Shown in pieces: positions 1-9,479 of a DNA stretch of 64,000 nt. Numbering within the stretch: position 1 is the first letter of the stretch; every line of letters starts with the position of its first letter. Source of the DNA: Veillonella criceti (GTDB taxonomy: Bacteria; Bacillota; Negativicutes; Veillonellales; Veillonellaceae); the NCBI RefSeq assembly GCF_900460315.1, contig NZ_UHIO01000001.1, positions 334,001 to 398,000 of the forward strand, written 5' to 3'. Position numbers and translations under genes: made by a program. Below the pieces are notes generated by a model. The model saw nothing but the letters and a program-made list of their open reading frames with translations, did not search any database and was not told where the DNA came from.

Positions 1-1
1 T

Positions 2-217
2 CGTTTTTTAGGTGATACCGTAACAAAGCATGTCATTTATGAAATAAATCGTACCTTACTAGCGGAAACAAATATTATTTTTGCTTCGGTTAATCAATTG
101 CAAGATTCAGCCCTTGGTATTTTTATTCTACAAGTTGTGGGTGATACTGAGGCGATTCAATCTGTGAAACAATATATTACCGAAAGTGGCTTAGAATGGG
201 AGGTGGTGAATTTATGA
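2..217 (+). CDS. metN: Methionine ABC transporter ATP-binding protein MetN, C-terminal fragment
   Basis: Only the last 71 codons are in the window; the gene enters from the left edge. The fragment reads as the NIL (ACT-like) regulatory domain that ends MetN proteins and senses methionine, with the typical pattern of hydrophobic strands around INRTL, IIFASVNQL and GIFILQVVGD. The Walker and signature motifs lie outside the window. The stop codon overlaps the metI start (ATGA), so the two are probably translationally coupled. The assignment rests partly on the metI and metQ genes that follow, which is the standard metNIQ order. Confidence 0.85.
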   Translation, partial: RFLGDTVTKHVIYEINRTLLAETNIIFASVNQLQDSALGIFILQVVGDTEAIQSVKQYITESGLEWEVVNL

Positions 218-876
218 TGCCAGATTTAGGTGTACCTAATGATCAAATTATTTTGGCGGCACAAGAAACATTATATATGGTATTTGTATCGCTTATCATT
301 GGTTCTATTATTGGTTTGATTTTAGCAGTAGCATTAGTATTGACAAATAAAGACGGTATTTTGCGCAATGATTATGTTTTTGTTGTGATTAATACAATCG
401 TTAATATTATTCGTAGTGTACCGTTTATCATTTTAATGGTATTTATATTGCCGCTTACCAAACTTTTAGTGGGAACTCGTATTGGCACAACGGCCGCGTT
501 AGTACCGCTTGTTATTTTTATAGCACCGTATTTAACGCGCTTATTTGAAAATTCCTTATTAGATGTGGATAAAGGAATTATTGAAGCTGCTCAGGCCATG
601 GGGGCTTCTCATTTTGAGATTGTGTGGAATTTCATTTTGCCGGAAGCTAAAGCCTCCCTAATTTTGTCGGTTACAACTGGTACAATTGGGCTTATTGGTG
701 CGACGGCTATGGCTGGCGCTATAGGGGCTGGTGGTGTTGGTGATTTAGCTCTTACTTATGGCTATGAACGACTTAATTTTCCATTAATGCTTTTTACCGT
801 CGTAATTCTTGTAATTTTTGTACAGATTATCCAATCTATTGGTAATCACTTTGCCTTTAAAATGAGAAATCATTAA
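214..876 (+). CDS. metI: Methionine ABC transporter permease MetI
   Basis: This is the membrane permease subunit of the MetNIQ D/L-methionine importer (220 residues). Five or so hydrophobic segments are visible, and the EAA loop that contacts the ATPase is clear as EAAQAMGASHFEIVWNFILP. I chose the ATG at 214 rather than the upstream ATG at 196, because GGAGGTGG at 199-206 is a well-spaced ribosome binding site for 214 or 217 and the 196 start would lie upstream of it. The gene overlaps the metN stop by four bases and is followed by metQ. Confidence 0.93.
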   Translation: MMPDLGVPNDQIILAAQETLYMVFVSLIIGSIIGLILAVALVLTNKDGILRNDYVFVVINTIVNIIRSVPFIILMVFILPLTKLLVGTRIGTTAALVPLVIFIAPYLTRLFENSLLDVDKGIIEAAQAMGASHFEIVWNFILPEAKASLILSVTTGTIGLIGATAMAGAIGAGGVGDLALTYGYERLNFPLMLFTVVILVIFVQIIQSIGNHFAFKMRNH

Positions 877-918
877 TTGTAATTATTAAATTTGTTGAGA
901 AAAGAAAGAAGGAGTAGT

Positions 919-1749
919 ATGAATTTGAAACGTTTTAAAAAATTAGGTGCGTTAGCTTTGTCTGTTGCATTAGGTGCAGTGCTATTAGCTGGTTGTGGTA
1001 ATGATGCTGGTTCCGCTGATAAGAAAGAATTAGTTTTTAGTAAATCGCAAGGCCCATATTCGGAATTATTTGAACAAGGCATTCAACCGATTTTGGAAAA
1101 GAAAGGCTATAAAATTACGGCTCGCGATATGTCGGACTTGGTACAGGCTGATGTAGCTTTAAATGACGGGGAAGTTGATTTCAATGTGGAACAACATACC
1201 GCTTATATGGAAAATTTCAACAATAAACAAGGCGGTCATTTAGTGGCTTTAACGGCAATTCCAACAGTACCAGCCGGTATTTATCCAGGGGCTAAAACAC
1301 AATTAAGTCAAATTGCCGATGGAGATACGATTGCAGTGCCAAATGATGCTTCCAATACAGCACGTGCTTATGCTGTATTACAAAAGGCTGGTCTTATTAA
1401 ATTAGATCCAAGCAAAGATTTGTCGACTGTCACTAAAGCAGACATTATTGACAATCCTCATAATTTAAACTTTGTAGAAATGAAATCTTTAACCATTCCT
1501 TCTGTTCGTACTGATTTTGCTTTTATTGTAATTACGGGCGCTATTGTTTATAATGCTAAAATTGATCCGGCTACCGCTTTAGTAAAAGAAGATATTTTAC
1601 CACATCTTTTACTTCAATTAGTTGTATTGGATAAAAATAAAGATACTCAATGGGCTAAAGACATTAAAGACGCATATAATTCCCCAGAATTTAAAGAGTA
1701 TATGAAAACGCATAACAATGGTTTATGGTATGTACCAGAAGATAAATAA
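919..1749 (+). CDS. metQ: Methionine-binding lipoprotein MetQ
   Basis: Substrate-binding lipoprotein of the NlpA/MetQ family (276 residues). The N terminus has a positively charged start, a hydrophobic core and a lipobox LAGC with the lipidated cysteine at residue 26. The mature part has family features such as VFSKSQGPYSELFEQGI near its start and IAVPNDASNTARA in the middle. The ATG at 919 is preceded by AAGAAGGAG; an upstream in-frame TTG at 892 precedes this site and was rejected. It is the last gene of metNIQ and is followed by a strong hairpin terminator. It delivers methionine to MetI/MetN at the cytoplasmic membrane. Confidence 0.93.
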   Translation: MNLKRFKKLGALALSVALGAVLLAGCGNDAGSADKKELVFSKSQGPYSELFEQGIQPILEKKGYKITARDMSDLVQADVALNDGEVDFNVEQHTAYMENFNNKQGGHLVALTAIPTVPAGIYPGAKTQLSQIADGDTIAVPNDASNTARAYAVLQKAGLIKLDPSKDLSTVTKADIIDNPHNLNFVEMKSLTIPSVRTDFAFIVITGAIVYNAKIDPATALVKEDILPHLLLQLVVLDKNKDTQWAKDIKDAYNSPEFKEYMKTHNNGLWYVPEDK

Positions 1750-1770
1750 GAAAAATAGTTAATTCATTTG

Positions 1771-1813
1771 ACGGTAGTGAACATCATTCAATGATGTTTG
1801 CTACCGTTTTTAT
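1771..1813 (+). terminator. Intrinsic terminator after metNIQ
   Basis: A near-perfect inverted repeat begins ACGGTAG and ends CTACCGT, with ACATCAT/ATGATGT in the upper stem, followed at once by a run of T. It separates the metNIQ operon from secA. Confidence 0.9.
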
Positions 1814-1821
1814 ATACTTTG

Positions 1822-1830
1822 TGATATAAT
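1822..1830 (+). promoter_or_regulatory. Extended -10 promoter for secA
   Basis: TGATATAAT matches the extended -10 consensus (TGnTATAAT) just after the metQ terminator and about 50 bases before the secA start. No good -35 hexamer is seen 17 bases upstream. Confidence 0.5.
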
Positions 1831-1880
1831 AAATTGAATATGTATATATGAGAATATACAGTCTTAAGGAGTTGATTTAT

Positions 1881-4325
1881 TTGTTCGGTTTTATACAACG
1901 ATTAATTGGTAATAATAGTGCGCGTGAAATAAAAAAAATGCGCGCCATTGTAGAAGAAATTAATGGCTTAGAATCTAGTTTTAGTGGTTTAAGTGATAGT
2001 TCTTTAGCAGGGAAAACAAAAGAATTTAAGAAACGCTTAGCTGATGGGGAAACGTTAGATGATATTTTGCCAGAGGCGTTTGCTGTTGTTCGCGAAGCAT
2101 CGAAGCGCGTGCTAGGCATGCGCCATTTTGATGTGCAGTTAATTGGCGGTATTACATTACATCGTGGTAATATTGCTGAAATGCGTACTGGTGAAGGTAA
2201 AACCTTAGTAGCCACTTTACCTGTATATCTTAATGCGTTAACAGGTAAAGGCGTTCATGTTGTTACGGTTAATGATTATTTAGCTTCTCGTGATAGCGAA
2301 TGGATGGGAAAATTATATCGTGCGCTTGGTTTATCAGTTGGTTTGATTGTAGCTAATCTTGATTATAATCAACGTAAAAATGCTTATGCAGCCGATATTA
2401 CTTATGGCACGAATAATGAATTTGGGTTCGATTATTTGCGTGATAACATGGTTGTACATGCAGAACAAATGGTGCAACGACCACTTAATTATGCTATCGT
2501 TGATGAAGTGGACTCCATTCTTATTGATGAAGCGCGTACACCATTGATTATTTCTGGCCCTGGCGAACGTTCCACTGACAGCTATTATACATTAGCTAAA
2601 GTAGTGCCTCAGTTAGTTGCTGGTGAAGATTATACAATTGATGAAAAGCAAAAAACGATTGCGCCTACTGAATCAGGGATTGCTAAAGTTGAAAAATTAC
2701 TTAAAATTGAAAACTTATATGATTCGGCTAACTTAGAACTTAATCATTTGTTAAATGCATCACTACGTGCGTATGCTATGATGCATCGTGATAAAGATTA
2801 TGTAGTAAAAGATGGTCAAGTTGTTATTGTTGACGAATTTACGGGGCGTTTAATGTTTGGGCGTCGTTATTCGGATGGCTTACATCAAGCGATTGAAGCT
2901 AAAGAAGGTCTTAAAGTAGAACGTGAAAGCCAGACCTTAGCCGCTATTACCTTCCAGAACTATTTCCGCATGTATGAAAAATTAGCGGGCATGACAGGGA
3001 CGGCTAAGACAGAAGAACAAGAATTTAACAATATTTATGGTCTTGAAGTGTATGAAATTCCACCAAATCGTCCTTTATTGCGTAAAGACTTACCTGATTT
3101 GATTTTTAAAACTAAAAAAGCTAAATATAAAGCTGTTGTCAAAGATGTAGTGGAACGCCATAAAAAAGGGCAGCCAGTTTTGGTAGGTACGACTTCAATT
3201 ACTCAATCTGAAGAATTGAGTGATATGCTTCTTAAAAGTGGTGTACCTCACAATGTACTGAATGCTAAACATCATGAAAAAGAAGCTGAAATTGTTGCAA
3301 ATGCTGGCCAACGAGGTATGGTTACGATTGCTACGAACATGGCTGGCCGTGGTACGGATATCTCCCTTGGGGACGGTGTGGCTGAATTAGGAGGCCTACA
3401 TATTTTAGGTACGGAACGCCATGAAAGCCGTCGTATCGATAATCAGCTTCGTGGTCGTTCTGGTCGTCAAGGTGATCCAGGTTCTAGTCAATTCTTCTTA
3501 TCCTTAGAAGATGATTTGATGCGAATCTTTGGGGCTGATAATATTTCGGGCATGATGGATAAATTAGGTATGGAAGAGGATGAACCAATTGAACATTCTT
3601 TGATTACTAAATCTATTGAACGTGCTCAGAAAAAAGTGGAAAACCACAACTTTAACATTCGTAAATATATCCTTGAATATGATGATGTAATGAATCAACA
3701 GCGTGAAGTGCTCTATGATCAGCGTCGTAAAATTTTAGGGAATGACTCCTTGAAAGATACGATTATGGACATGGTAGACTCTTTAGTTGTTAAAGCAATG
3801 GATCAATATGCGGATGAAAAATTGTATCCAGAGGAATGGGATTATGAAGGGTTACTAAAACATTTAGAACTTTTCTTCTTAGAACCTGGACAATTAACTG
3901 TGGCTGAAATGGAAGAATATGGTCGCGGTGAATTACAAGAGAAATTACTTTCTATTGCGCATGAAGAATATGAAAAACGGGAAAACCTTATTGGCGAAGC
4001 TAATATGCGTGAACTCGAAAAAGCTGTTATGCTTAAAGTTGTAGATAGCAAGTGGATGGAACATTTAGATTCTATGGACATGTTACGCGAAGGGATTGGT
4101 CTTCGCGCTTATGGACAAAAGAATCCACTCGTAGAATATAAATTTGAAGCATATGACATGTTTGAAGCTATGATTGAAGCTATTCAAGAAGATACAATTA
4201 TGTATCTCTATCGCATTCGCATTGAATTAAATGATGAAGTGATTGAAGAAGAAGCCACAGCAGATCCCCTGGCCAATGCGCAAACCCATCATGATGATGT
4301 GTTGGAACCACAAAATGTAGACTAG
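1881..4325 (+). CDS. secA: Preprotein translocase ATPase SecA
   Basis: SecA is the motor that drives proteins through the SecYEG channel at the cytoplasmic membrane. The 814-residue product has Walker [10 protein letters not shown] near residue 101, Walker B VDEVDSIL near 207, the [14 protein letters not shown] motif, and the helicase-like [11 protein letters not shown] and [13 protein letters not shown] motifs. I chose the TTG at 1881: AAGGAG ends 10 bases upstream, and the resulting N terminus ([10 protein letters not shown]) matches the family, whereas the ATG at 1848 adds 11 residues before the ribosome binding site. The protein ends in an acidic tail without the zinc-binding CxC...CH motif found at the end of many SecA proteins. 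prfB follows, as in many Firmicutes. Confidence 0.95.
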   Translation: MFGFIQRLIGNNSAREIKKMRAIVEEINGLESSFSGLSDSSLAGKTKEFKKRLADGETLDDILPEAFAVVREASKRVLGMRHFDVQLIGGITLHRGNIAEMRTGEGKTLVATLPVYLNALTGKGVHVVTVNDYLASRDSEWMGKLYRALGLSVGLIVANLDYNQRKNAYAADITYGTNNEFGFDYLRDNMVVHAEQMVQRPLNYAIVDEVDSILIDEARTPLIISGPGERSTDSYYTLAKVVPQLVAGEDYTIDEKQKTIAPTESGIAKVEKLLKIENLYDSANLELNHLLNASLRAYAMMHRDKDYVVKDGQVVIVDEFTGRLMFGRRYSDGLHQAIEAKEGLKVERESQTLAAITFQNYFRMYEKLAGMTGTAKTEEQEFNNIYGLEVYEIPPNRPLLRKDLPDLIFKTKKAKYKAVVKDVVERHKKGQPVLVGTTSITQSEELSDMLLKSGVPHNVLNAKHHEKEAEIVANAGQRGMVTIATNMAGRGTDISLGDGVAELGGLHILGTERHESRRIDNQLRGRSGRQGDPGSSQFFLSLEDDLMRIFGADNISGMMDKLGMEEDEPIEHSLITKSIERAQKKVENHNFNIRKYILEYDDVMNQQREVLYDQRRKILGNDSLKDTIMDMVDSLVVKAMDQYADEKLYPEEWDYEGLLKHLELFFLEPGQLTVAEMEEYGRGELQEKLLSIAHEEYEKRENLIGEANMRELEKAVMLKVVDSKWMEHLDSMDMLREGIGLRAYGQKNPLVEYKFEAYDMFEAMIEAIQEDTIMYLYRIRIELNDEVIEEEATADPLANAQTHHDDVLEPQNVD

Positions 4326-4331
4326 ATAACG

Positions 4332-4386
4332 CAGAATGGTTCGTTGCCGGGAGTTTTTATTTCGGCACGGCCATTTTCTGTTTTTA
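4332..4386 (+). terminator. Probable terminator between secA and prfB
   Basis: CAGAATGG at 4332 can pair with CCATTTTCTG ending at 4380, with TTGCCG/CGGCA pairing inside, and TTTTTATT follows. The stem has bulges, so it may be partly leaky. Confidence 0.6.
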
Positions 4387-4416
4387 TTGGATGTAATTAA
4401 GAAAGAGGTGAATAAA

Positions 4417-5524
4417 TTGTTAGAGGATTTAAAAGGCCCTATTGACAATTTAGAGGAGCGAATTTATGGAATGAGGGATTCACTTTAACATCGCTCAAAA
4501 GGAAGATAGAATTTTTACTTTAGATGTTAAAATGAGTGACCCTGAATTTTGGAATGATCCTGAATCAGCTAAAGAAATTTCACAAGAAGCTACACAATTA
4601 AAAGATGCAGTAGAAGGGTACAAGGCCTTAGTCAGTGAGATTGAAGATGTGAAATTGATGCTTGATATGGCTATAGAAGAGCAAGATTCTTCAATGGAAA
4701 GCGAGCTGGCCGCTTCGATTCAACAGATTCAAGAAGAAGTGGAGCGGCGTGAAGTATTATTATTGTTAAGTGGCGAATATGATACAAATAATGCGATTTT
4801 GACATTTCATGCTGGTGCTGGCGGTACAGAAGCTCAGGATTGGGTATCTATGCTTATTCGTATGTATTTACGCTGGGCTGAACAACATGGCTTTACGATT
4901 ACGATGATGGATGAACAACCGGGTGATGAAGCCGGGATTAAAAGTGCTACGTTCCTTATTAAAGGCGAGAATGCTTTTGGTTACCTGAAGTCAGAAAAAG
5001 GGGTACATCGTTTAGTTCGTATTTCCCCATTTGATGCCAATGCTCGTCGTCATACGTCGTTTGCTGCGGTTGATGTGATGCCTGAAATTGATGATACTGT
5101 TGATATTCAATTAGATATGAAAGATGTACGTGTTGATACATATCGTGCTAGTGGCGCTGGTGGTCAGCATATTAATAAAACCGATTCGGCTATCCGCATG
5201 ACACATATACCAACAGGTATTGTAGTACAATGTCAAAGTGAACGGTCACAAATTCAAAACCGAGAACAAGCTTTGAAGTTATTACGGGCTAAATTATTTG
5301 AATTAGAATTAGAAAAACAAGCAGAATTGAAAGAAAAAATTGGTGGTACCTATCAAGCTATAGAATGGGGCAGCCAAATTCGTTCTTATGTATTCCATCC
5401 GTATAATTTGGTGAAAGATCATCGTACGGGCGTGGAAACAGGGAATATTCAGTCTGTTATGGATGGTAATTTAGATGCATTTATGGAAGGTTTCTTGAAA
5501 AAAGAAGCTAATTTAACAGTTTAG
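4417..5524 (+). CDS. prfB: Peptide chain release factor 2, expressed by +1 frameshift
   Basis: RF2 terminates translation at UGA and UAA. The coding sequence is join(4417..4485, 4487..5524), 368 residues. The first 23 codons run from a TTG with GAGGTG six bases upstream to CTT at 4483-4485, followed in frame by TAA at 4486-4488. A +1 slip continues as NIAQKEDR and joins the main frame, giving a normal RF2 length. The main part carries the stop-recognition tripeptide SPF (in RISPFDANARRH) and the catalytic GGQ (SGAGGQHINKTDSA). An AGG codon lies three codons before CTT, as in known RF2 frameshift sites. The in-frame stop here is TAA rather than the usual TGA. Confidence 0.93.
4474..4489 (+). 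promoter_or_regulatory. RF2 programmed +1 frameshift site with UAA
   Basis: The site reads AGG GAT TCA CTT TAA C. AGGGA is the Shine-Dalgarno-like stimulator, CTT is the slippery P-site codon and TAA is the slow-decoded stop. In most bacteria with this control the stop is TGA, which only RF2 reads; UAA is also read by RF1. Confidence 0.88.
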
Positions 5525-5538
5525 GAGAGTTTAGACTT

Positions 5539-6228
5539 ATGAAAAAGTTTATCGCTTTCATTGTAGTGGTTATAATTGCTATTGTTGTAGCGGCTCAGTT
5601 CTTCTTACCTAGCTTTGTGGCTAAGCAGTTAGAACGAGAAATTAGTAATAAATTAAATCCTGAAACAATTTCTTTGCGCATTGAATCCTCACCAGCAGTG
5701 ACTATGTTAGGTGGTCATGTGGACACAATGCGTGGCGTATTAGAGAATGTTAAATTAGGTCATTTAAATTTTGCAGATATTCATTTAGATGTAACCAATT
5801 TAGAATTTAATCCTATTGCGTTGTTGATGAATCAAACTATGGAAATCAATCAACTGGGGAATGGTGAAATTGAAGGTACTGTAACAGCTAGTGATTTACA
5901 AAACTTTATGGAACAGTCGGTTAAAGGCTTATCCATTAAGGACGTAGTAATTAATTCAAATGGTATTGAAGTTATTGGGTCTGTAGATATGGGCTTTGTT
6001 AAGGGGACTGCTAATATCAAAGGCTTATTAGAAATTAAAAACAACGCACTTGTATTTTCGCCACAACGTTTTGAAATCAATGGTGCAGGTATTGGTGGTT
6101 TAAATGCATCTGTATTAAAACCAATTACCATTTATGATTTTGCAGAATTTCCGATTCCTGTAAAAGCGGATCGCATTGAAACAATGAATGATGAACTTCA
6201 TTTATTTGTGAATCCCATAGCAAAGTAA
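5539..6228 (+). CDS. DUF2993 (LmeA-like) membrane-anchored protein
   Basis: The 229-residue protein begins with one hydrophobic segment (residues about 4-28) followed by FLPSFVAKQLEREISNKL, a pattern typical of DUF2993/LmeA-family proteins. The rest is a beta-rich region exposed outside the cytoplasmic membrane, with no catalytic motif. Members characterised in Actinobacteria bind phospholipids and affect envelope assembly; a similar role here is only an inference. It follows prfB by 14 bases and precedes the DUF5693 and csaB genes, which suggests an envelope role. A ribosome binding site AGGAGAG is present. Confidence 0.7.
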   Translation: MKKFIAFIVVVIIAIVVAAQFFLPSFVAKQLEREISNKLNPETISLRIESSPAVTMLGGHVDTMRGVLENVKLGHLNFADIHLDVTNLEFNPIALLMNQTMEINQLGNGEIEGTVTASDLQNFMEQSVKGLSIKDVVINSNGIEVIGSVDMGFVKGTANIKGLLEIKNNALVFSPQRFEINGAGIGGLNASVLKPITIYDFAEFPIPVKADRIETMNDELHLFVNPIAK

Positions 6229-6241
6229 GAAAGGTGTTATT

Positions 6242-8284
6242 GTGAAGGAAGCTATTAAAAAGAAAAGAAAACATTCGTTAATACTTATCGCCATTATTCT
6301 TATTGGCTTACTGGCTGGTTTATTTTTAGTTCAACAACGACATCAAATTGAATCAGCGCAGAATCAGGTAGAGAACATTGTTGATTATGACGCAGCATTA
6401 CGAGCGGCTTCCTTTGAGAAACGCAGTACTGCTGATGCCTTGCAGGCTTTAAAAGATGCTGGCGTAACAGCTATGGCCATTTATGACCGCACAATAACTA
6501 AAGCCCGTGATGCTGGTGAAATTATTGTGTATCAAGGATTGGAAGCTAATGCACTTCAATTTTATGGCACACAACCAGCACCAGGGTATACATATTTGGT
6601 GGCGGCTCATGGGAAAGAAGCCTATTTTAAGGAAATTCAAGATGACTTGGTTCAACGATTGGGTAAAGAAAAAGTAGGAATTCTATACTCTAATCGTGGC
6701 CCTGTAATCGCCCTAGGTCAACCCTATGAGGCTCTTATGGATATGAAGCTTAGCATTTCACGTTTGCAAGCTCAAGAAGTAAGTAATTTAGGTTTTAATG
6801 TCATTGTGCGACCAACCAATTTTAAACAAGTAACACGGGATAATATTGATCATGTGTTTAGCCGTATTGATGGGATTCCTAATGTAACGGGCATTGTGTT
6901 TGTTGGTAAAGAAGCACTAGGCTATCCAGACTTTATTGGTGTAACAAATGAGTACTTGCATAATTTGCGCATTCCTGTAGTGGGCATTGAAGCTGTGAAC
7001 CAGCTCCAATATGAAAATCAAGTTGGATTCAATAATGATTTAGCAGTAGCGGATGAATATAGTATTGGTCGTTTATATACAATCTCTAAAGATGAATTAA
7101 AAAAATTAAGTCCAGAAGAAGTATCGCAGCGTTTTTATATTAGTGATATTGAACGAAATATTCGCTTTAATTTATTGCCAATTTATGAAGAAGGTAGTGA
7201 TAATAAAACAGCGTTAGCTACGAGTATTACATATATGAATTCGTTCAAAGAAAAAATGATGGATCGTGGTTTTACATTTGGACGAGCTTCTATTTATCCT
7301 GCTTATACACCAAGTCCGATTGCCGTTGTACTGACTCTAGCGGGTTCAGTCGCTTTATTCACGTTTATGTTGAATTTGTTCTACCCTATGCGTAAGCATC
7401 GCCAGTTAGTAGTAAATTTTACATTACTTCTTATTACGGTTGTTTTATATGCTGTAACAGGCGGTACTTTGATTACTCAGATTTGGGCGCTTAGCGCTGC
7501 TATTTGTGCACCAGTAGTAGCGATTATATTGATTATGGATTGCTGGGTACGTCGTTCTACAGGCCCTGTAATAGGGCCTTGGCGTGCTACTTTGGAAGCG
7601 ACTATTTATTTAGTCGGTGCTGCTCTTATAGCGGCGATTGGCGGTATTTTAATTGCTGCTATGTTAGGCAATACTCGTTTCTTCATGGAGTTTGCTTTAT
7701 TCCGTGGTGTAAAATTAGTCTTTGTAGCGCCTATTATTTTGACAGCGATTGCCTATTTACAACGATTCCCATTATGGCAAGGGCGTACGGTTGACTCTTG
7801 GCCTGAATGTCGTAGTTTCATGCGTTCTTTCTTTACGTTAGATGTGAAACTGTATATGATTATTGCATTTGCTTTTATAGGCATGGCTGGCTGGATATTT
7901 GTAGGTCGCAGTGGTCATACGGCAGGGGTACCTGTTCCAGGTTTTGAAATTGCTTTGCGCCGTTTCTTAGAAAATACACTGTATGCACGGCCTCGTGAAA
8001 AAGAATTTTTAATTGGTCATCCAGCGCTTATGTTAGCTTCCTTTGCAGTACTTCGTCGTTGGCCTATGATATTCCATTTCCTCTGTACTATAGCTGGGGT
8101 TATCGGAATTGGTTCTTTAGTTGAAACTTTTTGTCATTTGCGAACTCCAGTACTCATGTCAATTGCTCGTGGTTATGATGGTTTATTAATTGGAATTATA
8201 GCTGGTGTAATCGCTATTTTAGTTTTCCGATTCTTAGCCTATATTATTACCTGGGCCCGTCGTGGGGAGGTGTCGAATGACTAG
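6242..8284 (+). CDS. DUF5693 family polytopic membrane protein
   Basis: Function unknown. The 680-residue product has an N-terminal membrane anchor (residues about 12-30), a large extracytoplasmic domain of about 310 residues, then roughly seven to nine hydrophobic segments in the C-terminal half. The soluble domain includes the ADALQALKDAGVTAMAIYDR pattern I associate with DUF5693. It starts at GTG 6242 with AGAAAGGTG upstream. Its 3' end overlaps csaB by eight bases, so the two are translationally coupled. A role in making, flipping or modifying the polymer that CsaB pyruvylates is a reasonable inference, not shown by the sequence. Confidence 0.7.
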   Translation: MKEAIKKKRKHSLILIAIILIGLLAGLFLVQQRHQIESAQNQVENIVDYDAALRAASFEKRSTADALQALKDAGVTAMAIYDRTITKARDAGEIIVYQGLEANALQFYGTQPAPGYTYLVAAHGKEAYFKEIQDDLVQRLGKEKVGILYSNRGPVIALGQPYEALMDMKLSISRLQAQEVSNLGFNVIVRPTNFKQVTRDNIDHVFSRIDGIPNVTGIVFVGKEALGYPDFIGVTNEYLHNLRIPVVGIEAVNQLQYENQVGFNNDLAVADEYSIGRLYTISKDELKKLSPEEVSQRFYISDIERNIRFNLLPIYEEGSDNKTALATSITYMNSFKEKMMDRGFTFGRASIYPAYTPSPIAVVLTLAGSVALFTFMLNLFYPMRKHRQLVVNFTLLLITVVLYAVTGGTLITQIWALSAAICAPVVAIILIMDCWVRRSTGPVIGPWRATLEATIYLVGAALIAAIGGILIAAMLGNTRFFMEFALFRGVKLVFVAPIILTAIAYLQRFPLWQGRTVDSWPECRSFMRSFFTLDVKLYMIIAFAFIGMAGWIFVGRSGHTAGVPVPGFEIALRRFLENTLYARPREKEFLIGHPALMLASFAVLRRWPMIFHFLCTIAGVIGIGSLVETFCHLRTPVLMSIARGYDGLLIGIIAGVIAILVFRFLAYIITWARRGEVSND

Positions 8285-9365
8285 ACTTGTTATTTCTGGT
8301 TATTATGGTTTTGGCAATGCTGGTGATGAAGCTATGCTAGCTGCCATTTTAGAAGCAATTCTAGAAGTAGTGCCAGATGCGGATATTACTGTTATTTCAG
8401 GAAATCCAAAACAAACAGCAGCTAATCATGGTGTGAAAGCTGTAGGTCGTTTTGACATGTTTGGTATATTAAATGCCATTGGTCGTTGCGATTTATTGAT
8501 TAGTGGTGGTGGTAGTTTATTGCAAGATGTAACAAGTAAACGAAGCTTATATTACTATTTAAGTATCATTACTTTGGCTACCACGTTTGGTAAACGAGTG
8601 ATGTTATATGCGCAAGGTATTGGTCCATTACGTCGTAAACGAGCTCGTCGAATTGTAGGGCAAGTGTTAAATAAAGTGACGATGATTACCGTACGTGATG
8701 AACGGTCAAAAGCTGAATTACTTGACATGGGTGTTACGAATGTGCCAATTCAAGTGACGGCGGATGCTGTGCTTGCTATGCATCCAGTAGATTTAACGAT
8801 TGGTAAACGACTTTTAAAACCGTATCAATTATCAGGCGTGCGATATCGTGTGGGTGTATCTGTGCGTAATTGGAAGCAATCCATTGCTTATCGTAGTGAG
8901 TTAGCGCAAGCACTTGATCAGCTTCATGATGAGTTAGGGGCCCAAGTTGTGTTTATTCCTATGCAACATCCTGCTGATACTAAAGAAGCATTAGCTATTA
9001 AGGCGCTTATGAAAAGTGAGCCGGTTGTGCTAGAACGTATGTATAACACGACTGAATTATTATCGCTGGAAGGCTGTATGGATGTATTGATAGGTGTGCG
9101 TTTACATGCCCTAGTATTTGCTTCGCTTATGGAAAAGCCTGTAGTAGGTATTTCTTATGATCCTAAAATTACTAACTTCTTACATATGATTGGTCAAGAG
9201 CCAGTGGGTACGTTAGATGAAATTAGTGCCCATACTATTTATGCAGCAACAGCAAATTTCTTAGAAAATACAGCGCTACAACAACAGGTTGTGCAACGTA
9301 TTAATAAATTAAGAGATGAATCTCTTAAGAATGCGCATATTGCGTTGTCCCTCTTAGATTCATAA
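8277..9365 (+). CDS. csaB: Polysaccharide pyruvyl transferase CsaB
   Basis: CsaB-family enzymes transfer pyruvate from phosphoenolpyruvate to a cell wall polysaccharide, which can create the ligand for SLH domains. The 362-residue protein starts with ISGYYGFGNAGDEAMLAAIL, the typical N terminus, and has the GGGSLLQDVTS motif near residue 80 and IGVRLHALVFASLMEKPVVGISYDPKI near the end. The ATG at 8277, with GGGGAGG upstream inside the DUF5693 gene, was chosen over the in-frame start at 8262. In Negativicutes the SLH domains of OmpM are known to bind polyamine-modified peptidoglycan, so the role of CsaB here is less obvious than in Bacillus. Confidence 0.88.
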   Translation: MTRLVISGYYGFGNAGDEAMLAAILEAILEVVPDADITVISGNPKQTAANHGVKAVGRFDMFGILNAIGRCDLLISGGGSLLQDVTSKRSLYYYLSIITLATTFGKRVMLYAQGIGPLRRKRARRIVGQVLNKVTMITVRDERSKAELLDMGVTNVPIQVTADAVLAMHPVDLTIGKRLLKPYQLSGVRYRVGVSVRNWKQSIAYRSELAQALDQLHDELGAQVVFIPMQHPADTKEALAIKALMKSEPVVLERMYNTTELLSLEGCMDVLIGVRLHALVFASLMEKPVVGISYDPKITNFLHMIGQEPVGTLDEISAHTIYAATANFLENTALQQQVVQRINKLRDESLKNAHIALSLLDS

Positions 9366-9479
9366 AACTAGATTTTACTAAGACAAAGGGGTACAATAAG
9401 AATTGATTCCTATCATTATTTTGTATACGATTTCATATAATGAGTTTACTTATTTTCCAACTAGGAATGGAGGGTCTTT

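Noticed and set aside
4417-4531. prfB read as a pseudogene or truncated gene starting at 4532.
   Set aside because: The in-frame stop sits exactly at a CTT-stop-C slippery site with an upstream AGG, and the joined frame gives a normal-length RF2.
7504-7794. A 96-codon + strand frame inside the DUF5693 gene.
   Set aside because: It is a shadow in another frame of a membrane-protein gene and has no start signal.
9436-9441. TATAAT before the transketolase genes as a promoter.
   Set aside because: No -35 hexamer and no TG extension; left as a mention only.
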